Shown here: positions 15,510-24,934 of the stretch, piece by piece
Layout: every line of letters begins with the position of its first letter
Numbering within the stretch: position 1 is the first letter of the stretch
Assembly (NCBI GenBank): GCA_035285595.1
Contig: JAYKGV010000062.1
Location: 1 to 64,000 of the forward strand
DNA: 64,000 bases
From: VGJW01 sp035285595
GTDB lineage: Bacteria > Cyanobacteriota > Sericytochromatia > S15B-MN24 > VGJW01
Reading direction: 5' to 3'
Program-made: the position numbers and the translations under genes
The notes under the pieces: model-generated
Seen by the model: only the letters and a program-made list of their open reading frames with translations
The model's database searches: none
Told to the model about the DNA's origin: nothing

Positions 15510-17218
15510 GCCGGCGCCCGGGACCGAACCTCAGGCGCCGTCAGTTCTGGATGACGATCGGGTTCGGGACCTATGCCTTTCTCTTGATCCTGAAGTTCGG
15601 CCAGCAAGCTCTGTTCGAGGGCACCAAGCTCAGCATGGCTGCTCATGACCGACGCATGCGCCCCTATGCAGTGGCCCACGACCGGGGCGACCTCGTCGAC
15701 AGGAATGGAGTGCCCCTCGCCCTGTCCCTCCCGCGCCAATCGGTAGAATTCATGGGCAGAGAACGAAAGATGGACGCCGCTCTTCTCGCCGCACGTTTGG
15801 CGCCCGTACTTGGCTACGAGACGGCCGAGCTGACGAAAAAACTGGAGAGGCGGCGTTGGACGTGGCTCAAGCGGCGCCTCGACGATTCCACGGCAGGAAA
15901 GGTCCAAGCGCTCAAGCTGGGCAAGGAAGGGATCAACCTGGTGCCCGAGACCGAACGGGTCTATCCCCGGGGACGGCTGGCCGCCTCGCTTCTCGGTTGG
16001 GTCGGCGCGGACAACCAAGGCCTCTCGGGCCTCGAACACGCCCACGACCGTCTGATTCGAGGTCCCCGCCGTGTGGTACGGGTCGAATCGGACAACTGGG
16101 GCAACCCGCTGTTCACCTCGCGGGACGCCGAAGGTCTCCCGGCGCATCCCATCGGGCGGCGATTGGTACTGACGTTGGACAGCAGGTTGCAGCATCACGC
16201 CGAGCAGGCCCTTGAACGAGCCGTCATGGCCCAGCGAGCACAGGGGGGCACGGTGATCATCATGGACCCCGTCCGAGGTGATGTCCTGGCCTTGGCCGCC
16301 TACCCGGGCTTCGATGCCAACCATGGCAGGGAGGCGGCGCCCTCGGTGACACGCGTAAAGGCCATGAGCGATGTCTTCGAGCCGGGTTCGATCATGAAAC
16401 CCTTTACGCTCGCAGCGGCTCTGGAAACCGGAAAGCTCAAGGCTGGCGAAGTCTTCCCCTGCCCTGCGAAGCTCCAGATCGGTACCGCCACCATCGGCGA
16501 CCACGATCCGCCCGCAAGTATCCGTTCACTTTCGGTTGCGGAAATCCTCAAGGTATCCAGCAACGTCGGCACAACCCTGATCGGGTGGCGCATGCCCGTA
16601 GCGCTGCACGGTGCCCAACTGTCCCAATTCGGGTTCGGGCACCGTACGACGCCAGAATGGCGAGGCGAATCGGCCGGCCTCGTGCCCCCTCAACCTTGGT
16701 CCAGGTTGACGCAAGCCACGGTGTCGTATGGCCAAGGCATCGCGGCAACGGCCATGCAACTGACCTCGGCCATGTGTATCTTCGCCAACGGGGGTTACCG
16801 CGTCATGCCACGCTTCGTGGAGCGCGTTGAGAATGAAGTGGGGGAGGTCATCCAGGACATCCCCACACCAGCCAGGGAGCGTGTCCTCTCTTCGCAGGTG
16901 GTCAGCCTCCTGACGCCTATGCTCGAAGGAGTGACCGCAGAAGGCGGAACCGGGAAGGATGCGCGCGTGACGGGTTATCGTGTGGCCGGCAAGACGGGAA
17001 CGGCGGACAAGGTCGGTCCTGACGGGCGTAGCTACGGGGGTGAAGTCATCGCGTCATTTCTTGGTTTCTTGCCCGCAGAGGCTCCACGTGTCGTCATCCT
17101 CGCCTCTCTCGATACGCCGACTATGGCACACTTTGCTAGCCAGACGGCCGCCCCGCTCTTCCGGGAGGTCGCGGCCGCCACCATGCGAACACTCGGGATC
17201 CCCCCCACCCAACCATGA
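15503..17218 (+). CDS. ftsI: Septal peptidoglycan transpeptidase (class B penicillin-binding protein, FtsI/PBP3)
   Basis: A 571-residue membrane-anchored transpeptidase that cross-links septal peptidoglycan. An N-terminal helix (FGTYAFLLILKFG) is followed by a pedestal domain with RGDLVDRNGVPLA and the transpeptidase domain. Active-site motifs are SIMK (nucleophile Ser296, Lys299), SSN (352-354) and KTG (497-499). No C-terminal PASTA domain is present. It overlaps ftsL by seven bases and murE by four, and should work with FtsW encoded further down. Confidence 0.96.
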   Translation: MVSRRPGPNLRRRQFWMTIGFGTYAFLLILKFGQQALFEGTKLSMAAHDRRMRPYAVAHDRGDLVDRNGVPLALSLPRQSVEFMGRERKMDAALLAARLAPVLGYETAELTKKLERRRWTWLKRRLDDSTAGKVQALKLGKEGINLVPETERVYPRGRLAASLLGWVGADNQGLSGLEHAHDRLIRGPRRVVRVESDNWGNPLFTSRDAEGLPAHPIGRRLVLTLDSRLQHHAEQALERAVMAQRAQGGTVIIMDPVRGDVLALAAYPGFDANHGREAAPSVTRVKAMSDVFEPGSIMKPFTLAAALETGKLKAGEVFPCPAKLQIGTATIGDHDPPASIRSLSVAEILKVSSNVGTTLIGWRMPVALHGAQLSQFGFGHRTTPEWRGESAGLVPPQPWSRLTQATVSYGQGIAATAMQLTSAMCIFANGGYRVMPRFVERVENEVGEVIQDIPTPARERVLSSQVVSLLTPMLEGVTAEGGTGKDARVTGYRVAGKTGTADKVGPDGRSYGGEVIASFLGFLPAEAPRVVILASLDTPTMAHFASQTAAPLFREVAAATMRTLGIPPTQP

Positions 17219-18705
17219 ACCTGCACGATCTCAGCCTCCTGCTCGGACAACACCCACCCCTCGGGCACTCACCAGATCTCCTCGTGGCCGGCATCCGCCC
17301 GGACTCGCGGGCCATCCGGCCCGGCGAGGTCTTCGTGGCCCTTCGCGGCACTCGGGTGGATGGACATGACCATGTTCAGGACGCCCTGGCCCGCGGCGCC
17401 ATCGCCGCCATCGTCGAGGCCGACAAGCTCTCCCTCCTTCCTCCCGGTCCTTGGCTCGGGGTGCCCGACACCTCCTCGGCTCTCGCGACCGTTGCGGCCG
17501 CCTTTCATTGTCATCCTGCCGACAAGTTGGAGATCACGGGTGTGACCGGAACCAACGGCAAGACCACGGTCACTCACATGCTCGAGGCCGGATGGCGCCG
17601 CGAAGGCGTGGCGTGCGGCCTTGTCGGCACCCTCGGAGCACGTCACGACGCCGGAGGCCTCGTCACCCACATCGATGTGGGGTTCACGACCCCTCAGGCC
17701 GATGTGCTGCAGGAATTACTGGCGTTGATGGTCGATGCCCGCGTAAGGCGGGTAGCGATGGAGGTAAGCTCACACGCTCTCGACCAGCGTCGGGTGGGCG
17801 CCATCTCCTTCCGGACGGCAGTGTTCACGAACCTGTCCCAGGACCATCTCGACTACCACGGCACCATGGAAGCCTATGCAGCGGCAAAGGCCCGGCTCTT
17901 CGAGGACCTTTCCGCTGACGGACTCGCGGTGGTCCATGCGGACGACCCCGCGCATGCACGGATGATTCGTGACAGCCGTGGGCGGACGCTCACCTTCGGC
18001 ATGAGGCCCGGGGCCGATGTCGGCGTGGAGCAGGTTCGCATGACGGCGGAACGCACGACGGGGATGCTGGTCACGCCCTCTGGCAGATTGCCGCTCGAAC
18101 TGTCCCTGCCAGGCGGCTTCAACCTTGCCAATGCACTTGCGGCCGTGGCTGCGGAGATTGGCAGCGGACGAGATCCGGTGCACCTTCTCACGGCACTGTC
18201 GAGAATGCCGGCCGTGGCCGGACGATTGGAGCGGGTCTCGCCCCCCGACCACCCGTTTCATGTCCTCGTCGACTATGCCCACACCCCAGATGGCCTGAAC
18301 AAGGTTCTTGAGGCCGTCAGGACCGTGACGCCGGGCCGAGTGATTGTCGTCTTCGGCTGCGGTGGCGACCGGGACAAGGGTAAGCGACCGCTCATGGGAA
18401 GGGCCGCGGCCGAAGGCGCAGATGTCGTCATCGCCACGAGCGACAACCCGCGTTCGGAGGACCCGTTGTCCATCTTGGCCGACATCGCTCCCGGCTTGCC
18501 TCGGGAGGCCATCGTGGAGCCGGACCGGGGCCAAGCCATCCGCAAGGCCGTCGACATGGCCCAGACGGGAGACACTGTCCTTATCGCCGGCAAGGGTCAC
18601 GAAGCGTGGCAGATCATCGGAGAGAAGCGAATCGCCTTCGATGATCGGCAAGTTGCACGGTTGGCCCTGGGTGGGCATTTCGTCGAGGGCCCTACCACGG
18701 CATGA
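17215..18705 (+). CDS. murE: UDP-MurNAc-tripeptide synthetase
   Basis: A 496-residue cytoplasmic ligase adding the third amino acid to UDP-MurNAc-L-Ala-D-Glu. The ATP loop is GVTGTNGKTTVTHML, the central domain has EVSSHALDQRRV and NLSQDHLDYHG, and the C-terminal domain has YAHTPDGLNKVL and FGCGGDRDKGKRPLM. The DNPRSEDP motif is the one that selects meso-diaminopimelate, so the peptidoglycan is predicted to be DAP type. It overlaps ftsI and murF by four bases each. Confidence 0.96.
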   Translation: MNLHDLSLLLGQHPPLGHSPDLLVAGIRPDSRAIRPGEVFVALRGTRVDGHDHVQDALARGAIAAIVEADKLSLLPPGPWLGVPDTSSALATVAAAFHCHPADKLEITGVTGTNGKTTVTHMLEAGWRREGVACGLVGTLGARHDAGGLVTHIDVGFTTPQADVLQELLALMVDARVRRVAMEVSSHALDQRRVGAISFRTAVFTNLSQDHLDYHGTMEAYAAAKARLFEDLSADGLAVVHADDPAHARMIRDSRGRTLTFGMRPGADVGVEQVRMTAERTTGMLVTPSGRLPLELSLPGGFNLANALAAVAAEIGSGRDPVHLLTALSRMPAVAGRLERVSPPDHPFHVLVDYAHTPDGLNKVLEAVRTVTPGRVIVVFGCGGDRDKGKRPLMGRAAAEGADVVIATSDNPRSEDPLSILADIAPGLPREAIVEPDRGQAIRKAVDMAQTGDTVLIAGKGHEAWQIIGEKRIAFDDRQVARLALGGHFVEGPTTA

Positions 18706-20081
18706 TTGCTCACCACGAAGTCTTGGAAGCAACAGGAGCGACCCTGATCGGACCACTCCCCCAAGAATCCTTCGGGGAAGTCGTCACCGACAGCCGCCGT
18801 CCTTGTCCGGGTAGCCTGTTCGTGGCCCTGTCCGGACCACGGTTCGACGGTCACGACTTCATCCCCGCGGCCACGACCCATGGAGCCAAGGCGGTGCTGG
18901 TGTCCGATCCCACCGCCGTCCCCCCCGACGTCACAGGCTACGTCGTCCCGGATCCGCTCCGTGCCTACGGACACATTGCCCGGGCCCTCAGGCGCCGCGA
19001 AGGCTGGAAGATCGTGGCCGTGACCGGTTCGTCGGGCAAGACCACGACGAAAGAACTGATCGCGGATCTGCTGGCAAGAAACGCTCAAGTTGTCCGTAGT
19101 CCGGAGAATCACAACAACGAGGTTGGCGTGCCGAAAACCTTGCTCGCCGTGCGTGAGCCGACCGACATCGTCGTACTTGAAATGGGCATGCGCGGCAGAG
19201 GTCAGATCGCTTGGCTATGCGAGGTGGCGGAACCGGACATCGCCGTCATCACGACGGTGGGCCAGGCCCATATCGACCTGCTGGGCAGCCAGGAAGCGAT
19301 TATGGAAGCCAAGGGCGAAGTACTCGCAGGCCTGAAGGCCCGAGGACAGGGAATCGTGAACGGCGACGACCCGTGGCTCGCACGCCTCGCCGAACGACAT
19401 CCGGCGACTTGGCAGACCTCGCCCAGCGGGCGTCCCGAGGCCGTGATTCGTGCCACCGGGGCCCCCGCTCCCACAGAGGCAGGCTGGGTGTTCCCGATGG
19501 AATGGCACCTGCCCGATGGTCGGCGCGGGACGTCCGCCGTCCGGATGCACTTGCCGGGCAGGCATCACGTCGCGAACGCCCTTGCCGCCGCAGGCGCTTT
19601 GCTCGCCGCCGGGCACCATCTTCCTTCCAGGCTCGATCTCCCGGCCCTGGGCGTCGGCGGCCGCGGACGGGTCTTGTCGGCAGACGGAGTCGATGTCGTC
19701 GATGAGTCCTACAACGCCAATCCGGAAAGCGTAAGGGCAAGTCTCGAGACCTTCTGCGCCACTCCGGCCCTAAAGCGGCGAATTGCGGTCCTCGGCGGCA
19801 TGGCGGAGCTCGGAGCCCACGCGGGACCGGCCTGGCAAGCGCTTGCGGCGTGGCTCGCTTCGGCCCCTGTAGACCTCATTGTCGCCGTCGGTGAAGGGCC
19901 CCATGCACTCGCCGACCACCCCGGCCTGCGTGTCTTGCGATGCAAGGACTCGGGCGAGGCGGTCGCTTGCCTGCAGGGCTTGCTCGCTCCCGGGGACAGA
20001 GTGCTGATCAAGGGGTCGCGGGCTGCCCGACTTGACGAGGTCGTCGCCGGGCTCGCCCTGCAACGTGAGGAACACGCCTGA
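18702..20081 (+). CDS. murF: UDP-MurNAc-tripeptide D-alanyl-D-alanine ligase
   Basis: A 459-residue Mur ligase adding D-Ala-D-Ala to complete the pentapeptide precursor. The ATP loop is AVTGSSGKTTTKELI; ENHNNEVGVPKTLL and VLEMGMRGRGQI are MurF signatures, and VVDESYNANPES marks the C-terminal domain. No ddl gene is in the cluster, so D-Ala-D-Ala ligase must be encoded elsewhere. It overlaps murE by four bases and mraY by one base (TGATG). Confidence 0.96.
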   Translation: MIAHHEVLEATGATLIGPLPQESFGEVVTDSRRPCPGSLFVALSGPRFDGHDFIPAATTHGAKAVLVSDPTAVPPDVTGYVVPDPLRAYGHIARALRRREGWKIVAVTGSSGKTTTKELIADLLARNAQVVRSPENHNNEVGVPKTLLAVREPTDIVVLEMGMRGRGQIAWLCEVAEPDIAVITTVGQAHIDLLGSQEAIMEAKGEVLAGLKARGQGIVNGDDPWLARLAERHPATWQTSPSGRPEAVIRATGAPAPTEAGWVFPMEWHLPDGRRGTSAVRMHLPGRHHVANALAAAGALLAAGHHLPSRLDLPALGVGGRGRVLSADGVDVVDESYNANPESVRASLETFCATPALKRRIAVLGGMAELGAHAGPAWQALAAWLASAPVDLIVAVGEGPHALADHPGLRVLRCKDSGEAVACLQGLLAPGDRVLIKGSRAARLDEVVAGLALQREEHA

Positions 20082-21073
20082 TGCTACTCGCTGCCGGTTC
20101 GGGCTGGAGCTTCCTGCCCCTGACCTGGGCCTTGGTCTTGGGGCTGGGCCTCGCCATCTTGGGCGGTGGTTTCGCCGTCAGGGCACTCGTCGCCCTCCGC
20201 ACCGGCCAGTTCATTCGCGAAGAGGGGCCGCAGGCCCATCAGGCCAAGGCCGGAACTCCCTCACTTGGGGGGTTGTGGATTTCCGGGGCTGCACTGGCTG
20301 CAGCCGTGCCTTTCGTCGACCGCGATCCCCAATTGCTGGTGGTGATAGGGACATGGCTGGCCTTTACGGCCCTGGGCTTTCTGGACGACTGGCTCAGTCT
20401 CAAGCGTGGCCGCAACTTGGGCCTGAGTGCCCGCCAGAAATTCCTCGGCCAGTGGCTCCTCGCCGGTCTGGCCTGTTTCCTCCTGGCCAGGCTGGGTCAC
20501 AGCCCGTGGATCATTCTGCCCGGCAGTCACCAGGTCCTGAATCTTGGTGTTGGCTACTGGCTGCTCACCGCCTTTTTGCTGGTCGGCTTCAGCAACGCGG
20601 TGAATCTTACGGATGGCTTGGACGGGCTCGCCGCCTCCACGTCGGCCATCGCCTTGCTCGCCCTGTCTGGCGTCCTGATGCGGATTGGCCTTCCCAGTGC
20701 TCATCCGGGCATGATTCCGCTGGCACAAGCTCTGGCGGGTTCGTGCCTTGGCTTCCTTTGGATCAACGGACATCCGGCCAAGGCATTCATGGGTGACACG
20801 GGATCGCTCGGACTGGGCGCCGCGCTGGTCATGCTGGCGGTGCTCGCTCATGCACACGTCTATCTCCTGCCCATCGGCGTCATCTTCCTGGCGGAGGCGG
20901 TCTCGGTCATGTTGCAGGTGAGCTACTTCAAGGCGACAGGCGGGCGCCGTATCTTCCGGATGTCCCCCCTCCACCATCACTTCGAGCTTGGGGGTATGCC
21001 CGAGACCCGAGTGGTCGTGCGCTTCGCCTTGGGAGGTGCCTTGGGGGGCCTCACGGCCTTGATGCTGGGGTAA
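20081..21073 (+). CDS. mraY: Phospho-MurNAc-pentapeptide transferase
   Basis: A 330-residue polytopic membrane enzyme that transfers phospho-MurNAc-pentapeptide to undecaprenyl phosphate, making lipid I. Catalytic landmarks are LDDWLSLKRGRNLGLS, NAVNLTDGLDGLA, FMGDTGSLGLG and the HHHFELGGMPETRVV loop near the C-terminus. About ten hydrophobic segments are visible. The start overlaps the murF stop by one base. The N-terminal part is slightly divergent, but the motifs leave little doubt. Confidence 0.95.
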   Translation: MLLAAGSGWSFLPLTWALVLGLGLAILGGGFAVRALVALRTGQFIREEGPQAHQAKAGTPSLGGLWISGAALAAAVPFVDRDPQLLVVIGTWLAFTALGFLDDWLSLKRGRNLGLSARQKFLGQWLLAGLACFLLARLGHSPWIILPGSHQVLNLGVGYWLLTAFLLVGFSNAVNLTDGLDGLAASTSAIALLALSGVLMRIGLPSAHPGMIPLAQALAGSCLGFLWINGHPAKAFMGDTGSLGLGAALVMLAVLAHAHVYLLPIGVIFLAEAVSVMLQVSYFKATGGRRIFRMSPLHHHFELGGMPETRVVVRFALGGALGGLTALMLG

Positions 21074-21085
21074 GGAGAGACCGAC

Positions 21086-22429
21086 TTGAACCTGACGGAC
21101 CGGGTGGTGGGAGTGTTGGGCCTCGGACGCTCAGGCGTCGCCTTGGCCGAAGTCCTCACGGCTGCCGGTGCCCGCGTGATCGTCTCCGACCAGCGACCGG
21201 CAGAAACACTTGCACAATGGACCGCGCTTCTGCCTGAGACGGTGCAAATCGAGACGGGCAGCCACGTCCTCGCGACGACCGAGGCCGACCTGCTGGTGCT
21301 GTCCCCCGGGGTTCCTCGCGCGCTGGCTGCGGTCCAGGCTGCCGAGGCGGACGGTGTGGAAGTCACCGGAGAGGTGGAGCTGGCCTTCCGTCTCGGCCAA
21401 GCGCCTTGGGTCGCCGTCACGGGCACCAACGGCAAAACCACCACTACTTCGCTCATAGGTGCCATCTTGCGGGAAGCAGGCCTTGACGCCCCGGTGTGCG
21501 GCAACATCGGAGAGCCGGTCATCCGCCACGTTCGGCAACCTCATGATGCCTTGGTGGTCGAGGTATCGAGCTACCAACTGGAGACGGTTTCCACGCTGCG
21601 TCCCAAGGTCGGGGTCTTCCTGAACCTGACGGAAGACCATCTGGAGCGCCATGGGGACATGGAGGGGTATTTCGAAGCCAAAGCCCGGCTATTTGTGCAG
21701 CAGGAAGCCGAGGACCACGCCATCTTGCGGGCTTCAGACCCTTGGGCCGACCGCTTGACGAGCCGGACCCGAGCAAGGGTGTGGCGATTTTCCACAGAAC
21801 CCCTGGACGAAGGTATCTGCCTGAGCGACAACCACGTCGTCTGGCGTCGTGGTGGCGAGGAGACCCCGGTCTGGCCCTTGGATGCGCTTGGCCTTCGTGG
21901 AAGTCACAACCTTGAGAATGCTCTGGCGGCGACGGCGGCAGCCTTGGCCCTCGAGGTGCCGCCTCCCGTCATCGCGGCCGCCATCGCCGCATTCCGGGGA
22001 GTCCCGCATCGCATCGAGGTGGTTCGTACGGCGCACGGCAAGACCTTTGTCAACGACTCCAAGGGCACCAACTATGACAGCACCATCAAGGCCATCGCCT
22101 CCTTTCACGAGCCCTTGATCCTCATTGCGGGTGGCCGGGACAAGGGGGGCGACATCTCAGGGCTTGTCCGGTCCATCGTCGACCGCGTCCGGCACACCGT
22201 CCTGATTGGCGAGGCAGGGCCCTATCTGGCCAGGGTTCTGGAGGCTCACGGCCACCACGCCTTCACCCACGCGGTCGACTTGGCCGAGGCCTTGCGCCTG
22301 GCGGCAGAGGCTTGTCCGGAAGGTGGAGTCGTGTTGTTCTCTCCTGCTTGCGCCAGCTTCGACATGTTCAAGGATTACGAGCACCGTGGTGACGTGTTCC
22401 GAAGCCTCGCGGAGCAGTGGCAACCGTGA
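21086..22429 (+). CDS. murD: UDP-MurNAc-L-alanine:D-glutamate ligase
   Basis: A 447-residue ligase adding D-glutamate. The N-terminus VVGVLGLGRSGVALAEVL binds the UDP moiety, AVTGTNGKTTTTSLIG is the ATP loop, and EVSSYQLET, NLTEDHLERHG and FVNDSKGTNYDST are family signatures. Translation starts at TTG (21086), with AAGGAG about seven bases upstream; there is no better ATG. It lies 12 bases after mraY and its stop overlaps the ftsW start as GTGA. Confidence 0.95.
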   Translation: MNLTDRVVGVLGLGRSGVALAEVLTAAGARVIVSDQRPAETLAQWTALLPETVQIETGSHVLATTEADLLVLSPGVPRALAAVQAAEADGVEVTGEVELAFRLGQAPWVAVTGTNGKTTTTSLIGAILREAGLDAPVCGNIGEPVIRHVRQPHDALVVEVSSYQLETVSTLRPKVGVFLNLTEDHLERHGDMEGYFEAKARLFVQQEAEDHAILRASDPWADRLTSRTRARVWRFSTEPLDEGICLSDNHVVWRRGGEETPVWPLDALGLRGSHNLENALAATAAALALEVPPPVIAAAIAAFRGVPHRIEVVRTAHGKTFVNDSKGTNYDSTIKAIASFHEPLILIAGGRDKGGDISGLVRSIVDRVRHTVLIGEAGPYLARVLEAHGHHAFTHAVDLAEALRLAAEACPEGGVVLFSPACASFDMFKDYEHRGDVFRSLAEQWQP

Positions 22430-23553
22430 CGGCCGTTCCCATCGACCGACGATTTGCGGTGACCCTCGCCGGCCTCATCGTCTTCGGCCTGGCCATGGTG
22501 GGGTCGGCATCCGCACCTCTCGACTCCCACCGAGGCGCCATCGTCTTTGCCAGTGCGGCCAGACAAGCCATTTATCTCGTGGGTGGACTTGGGGCGATGG
22601 CCTTTTGCGTGAATCTCGGCAGAAACCTTCGTATCCAGCGGATGGCGTATGTGTTTCACGCCGTGGCATCACTCATCGTCCTCCTGACCGCCTCTCCGCT
22701 TGGGGTGAAGACTCTGGGAGCCCAGCGGTGGATCGATCTCGGGCTGATGACCTTTCAGCCGTCGGAACTGCTCAAGCCCTCGATGGTACTCTTCCTCGCG
22801 GCCCGAAGCCTGGCGCCCCACAAGGCGGCTGCCCATTGGCTCATCACCATCGTTGGCATCGTCTTTCCGCTATGGTGGGTGGTGGAAGTTCAGAGTGACT
22901 TGGGAACGGGTCTGTGCATCGCGCTGGGCGGTTCCCTCACCGCCCTGATGGCCGGTTTGCCCTTATCGCTGTTCATGGTGGCGGCGCTGGGCGGTGCCGC
23001 CGGGCTGGGATCCTTGGCGATGGTCGACGGTTATCGTCGCGAACGCCTGCTCGCCTACTTTGCGGGAACGGACCCCACCACCGGTCCCATCACCCAAACC
23101 GGTCAGGCCCTGCTGGCCATTGGTCACGGGGGGCTGATCGGCGAAGGATTCGGGATGGGCAGTCAGAAATTTGGCCACGTGGCCGTCGCGCACACGGACT
23201 TCATCTTCGCCATCGTGGCCGAGGAATTCGGGTTCATCGGCGGCTCCGCAGTCATCTGTGCCTTCCTGTATCTGGGATGGCGGGGATTGATCTGGTCTCA
23301 GAGACTTGAAGATCCTTTCGCTCGAGCCGCCATGAGCGGACTCGTCGGTGGACTCGTCGGTCAGGCCATGCTCAACATCGGCGTCGCCGTGACTTTACTG
23401 CCCGTCACCGGAGTCCCCCTTCCCTTCGTCAGCCTCGGCGGCTCGGGCATCCTCGGCGCGTGCATCACCACAGGGCTCTTCATGGGGCTGGGGCTGCGCA
23501 TCGAACGCCGCAAGCGTCCTCGCACCCCTCACGTTCCGGACCTGTCCAGATGA
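22426..23553 (+). CDS. ftsW: Septal peptidoglycan polymerase FtsW (SEDS family)
   Basis: About 375 residues with ten membrane segments. SEDS landmarks include GAQRWIDLGLMTFQPSELLKP, FAIVAEEFGFIGG, and the C-terminal GVPLPFVSLGGSG. FtsW polymerises lipid II into glycan strands together with FtsI. The GTG at 22426 is chosen because it overlaps the murD stop as GTGA, the same junction type used through the cluster; an in-frame GTG nine bases earlier is possible. The position between murD and murG is conventional and favours FtsW over RodA. Confidence 0.94.
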   Translation: MTAVPIDRRFAVTLAGLIVFGLAMVGSASAPLDSHRGAIVFASAARQAIYLVGGLGAMAFCVNLGRNLRIQRMAYVFHAVASLIVLLTASPLGVKTLGAQRWIDLGLMTFQPSELLKPSMVLFLAARSLAPHKAAAHWLITIVGIVFPLWWVVEVQSDLGTGLCIALGGSLTALMAGLPLSLFMVAALGGAAGLGSLAMVDGYRRERLLAYFAGTDPTTGPITQTGQALLAIGHGGLIGEGFGMGSQKFGHVAVAHTDFIFAIVAEEFGFIGGSAVICAFLYLGWRGLIWSQRLEDPFARAAMSGLVGGLVGQAMLNIGVAVTLLPVTGVPLPFVSLGGSGILGACITTGLFMGLGLRIERRKRPRTPHVPDLSR

Positions 23554-24689
23554 TTTTGCTCGCCGCCGGAGGCACGGGCGGACATCTCTACCCTGCCCTT
23601 GCCGTCGCGGAAGTCCTGAGAGACCTTGCACCGGACCTTGGGGTCCACTTCGTCGGGACTCCCGATCACCTTGAGTCGCGGGTCGTGCCCGCTGCGGGCT
23701 GGCCCTTCCATGCCGTTCCGGCTGCACCCTTTCCCCGCAGGCCGGATGGCCGCGCCTTGACATTCCTTCGCGAATTCCCCAAAGGTCTGCGGACCTGTTT
23801 CAGGCTTGTCGAACGACTTCGTCCCGCGGTCGTGGCGGGCTTTGGTGCATATCTCACGGTTCCTCCCTTGCTGGCAGCCGCTGCGCAAGGAGTGCCCGTC
23901 ATCCTGCATGAAGCCAATGCCCATCCGGGGATGGCCAACCGACTCCTGGGTAGGTGGGCGTCTGAGATCCTGGTATCGCACGAAGATGCGGCAATGGCTT
24001 TCGGCGGACGGCGGACCGTGACTACGGGCAATCCCATTCGAGCCGCGTTCAGGCGTGCAGCCCAAGCGGACGGCCGCCGGGCTGCACGCCGCCGTCTGGA
24101 ACTCGGCGACGATGAATACCTGCTCGTGGTGACAGGCGGCTCCCTCGGTGCAAGGGTGCTCAATGACGTCGTGGCCTCGTCACGGGAAGATTGGCTAAAG
24201 CGCCGAGATTGGAAAATGGTGCACCTGACGGGCCCGGGCCTGTTCGAGGAGGTGCGCTCGAGCCTGCCCGAAGATACCCGGCTGGGCCCGTGGTTCGAAG
24301 GGGAGGCGTTTCACAGTCTCGGAGGCCGCCTGGTGACGGCCCCCTATTGCGAGGAGATGGCCAGCCTTCTGGCTGCGGCCGACCTGGCCGTGGGACGCTC
24401 CGGTGCCACCACCGTAGCGGAACTGGCCATGCTCGGCTGCCCCGCAGTCTTCGTTCCGCTGGCTCTCAATCCCGATCAAGCGGCAAATGCAGCCGCATTG
24501 GCCAACGTTGGAGCCGCGGCGGTCGTTCGGCAGGATAAGGTGGCCGGGCAACTCAGTCCGACGGTCGCCAGATTGATGGACGATGCAGTCGCCCGCAGCG
24601 CGATGGGGCGAGCAGCCGCGAGGTCAGGTCGCCCTGGGGCGGCGGAAGATGTCGCCAGACGCCTGCTGGCATGGGCGAGTCCCACATGA
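23550..24689 (+). CDS. murG: Lipid II synthase (UDP-GlcNAc transferase)
   Basis: A 379-residue GT-B glycosyltransferase that adds GlcNAc to lipid I on the inner membrane face. It starts MILLAAGGTGGHLYPALAVAE with the family glycine loop, has GAYLTVPPLLAA and LHEANAHPGMANRLL, the second-domain loop VVTGGSLGARVLNDVV, and AVGRSGATTVAELA near the UDP-GlcNAc site. The ATG at 23550 overlaps the ftsW stop by four bases; the frame continues upstream inside ftsW but that part is not MurG-like. Confidence 0.96.
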   Translation: MILLAAGGTGGHLYPALAVAEVLRDLAPDLGVHFVGTPDHLESRVVPAAGWPFHAVPAAPFPRRPDGRALTFLREFPKGLRTCFRLVERLRPAVVAGFGAYLTVPPLLAAAAQGVPVILHEANAHPGMANRLLGRWASEILVSHEDAAMAFGGRRTVTTGNPIRAAFRRAAQADGRRAARRRLELGDDEYLLVVTGGSLGARVLNDVVASSREDWLKRRDWKMVHLTGPGLFEEVRSSLPEDTRLGPWFEGEAFHSLGGRLVTAPYCEEMASLLAAADLAVGRSGATTVAELAMLGCPAVFVPLALNPDQAANAAALANVGAAAVVRQDKVAGQLSPTVARLMDDAVARSAMGRAAARSGRPGAAEDVARRLLAWASPT

Positions 24690-24934
24690 CAAGGACATGA
24701 CAAACAGGCAAGGCGCGGATGCTAGGGTGATGGCGCTCACCTACGGCATCGCCGGCCAAGCCGATGATGACGGAGGTGGATCCGGACCCCGGTCACCTGC
24801 AGCCCGAAACCATGGGCCCGGGTGGACGGATGCCCGCGGCGCAAGCCGTGGCACGCTTCACGCCAACAGCTTCCATCGTCCCTCCGTCGCCCCACCGGAC
24901 TTCCGCCCTGGGCTCCAACTCCCGAGGACCCGTC
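24690..24934 (+). other. Gap between murG and murC, with possible internal promoter
   Basis: This 245-base stretch is the longest gap inside the cluster. The murC frame stays open through most of it but the encoded residues are low-complexity and not MurC-like. TG-C-TAGGGT at 24720-24728 has the form of an extended -10 element and could start a murC-ftsZ transcript. Otherwise I see no gene here. Confidence 0.45.

Noticed and set aside
15431..16504. Minus-strand frame of 357 codons
   Set aside because: Antisense to ftsI with no family motif.
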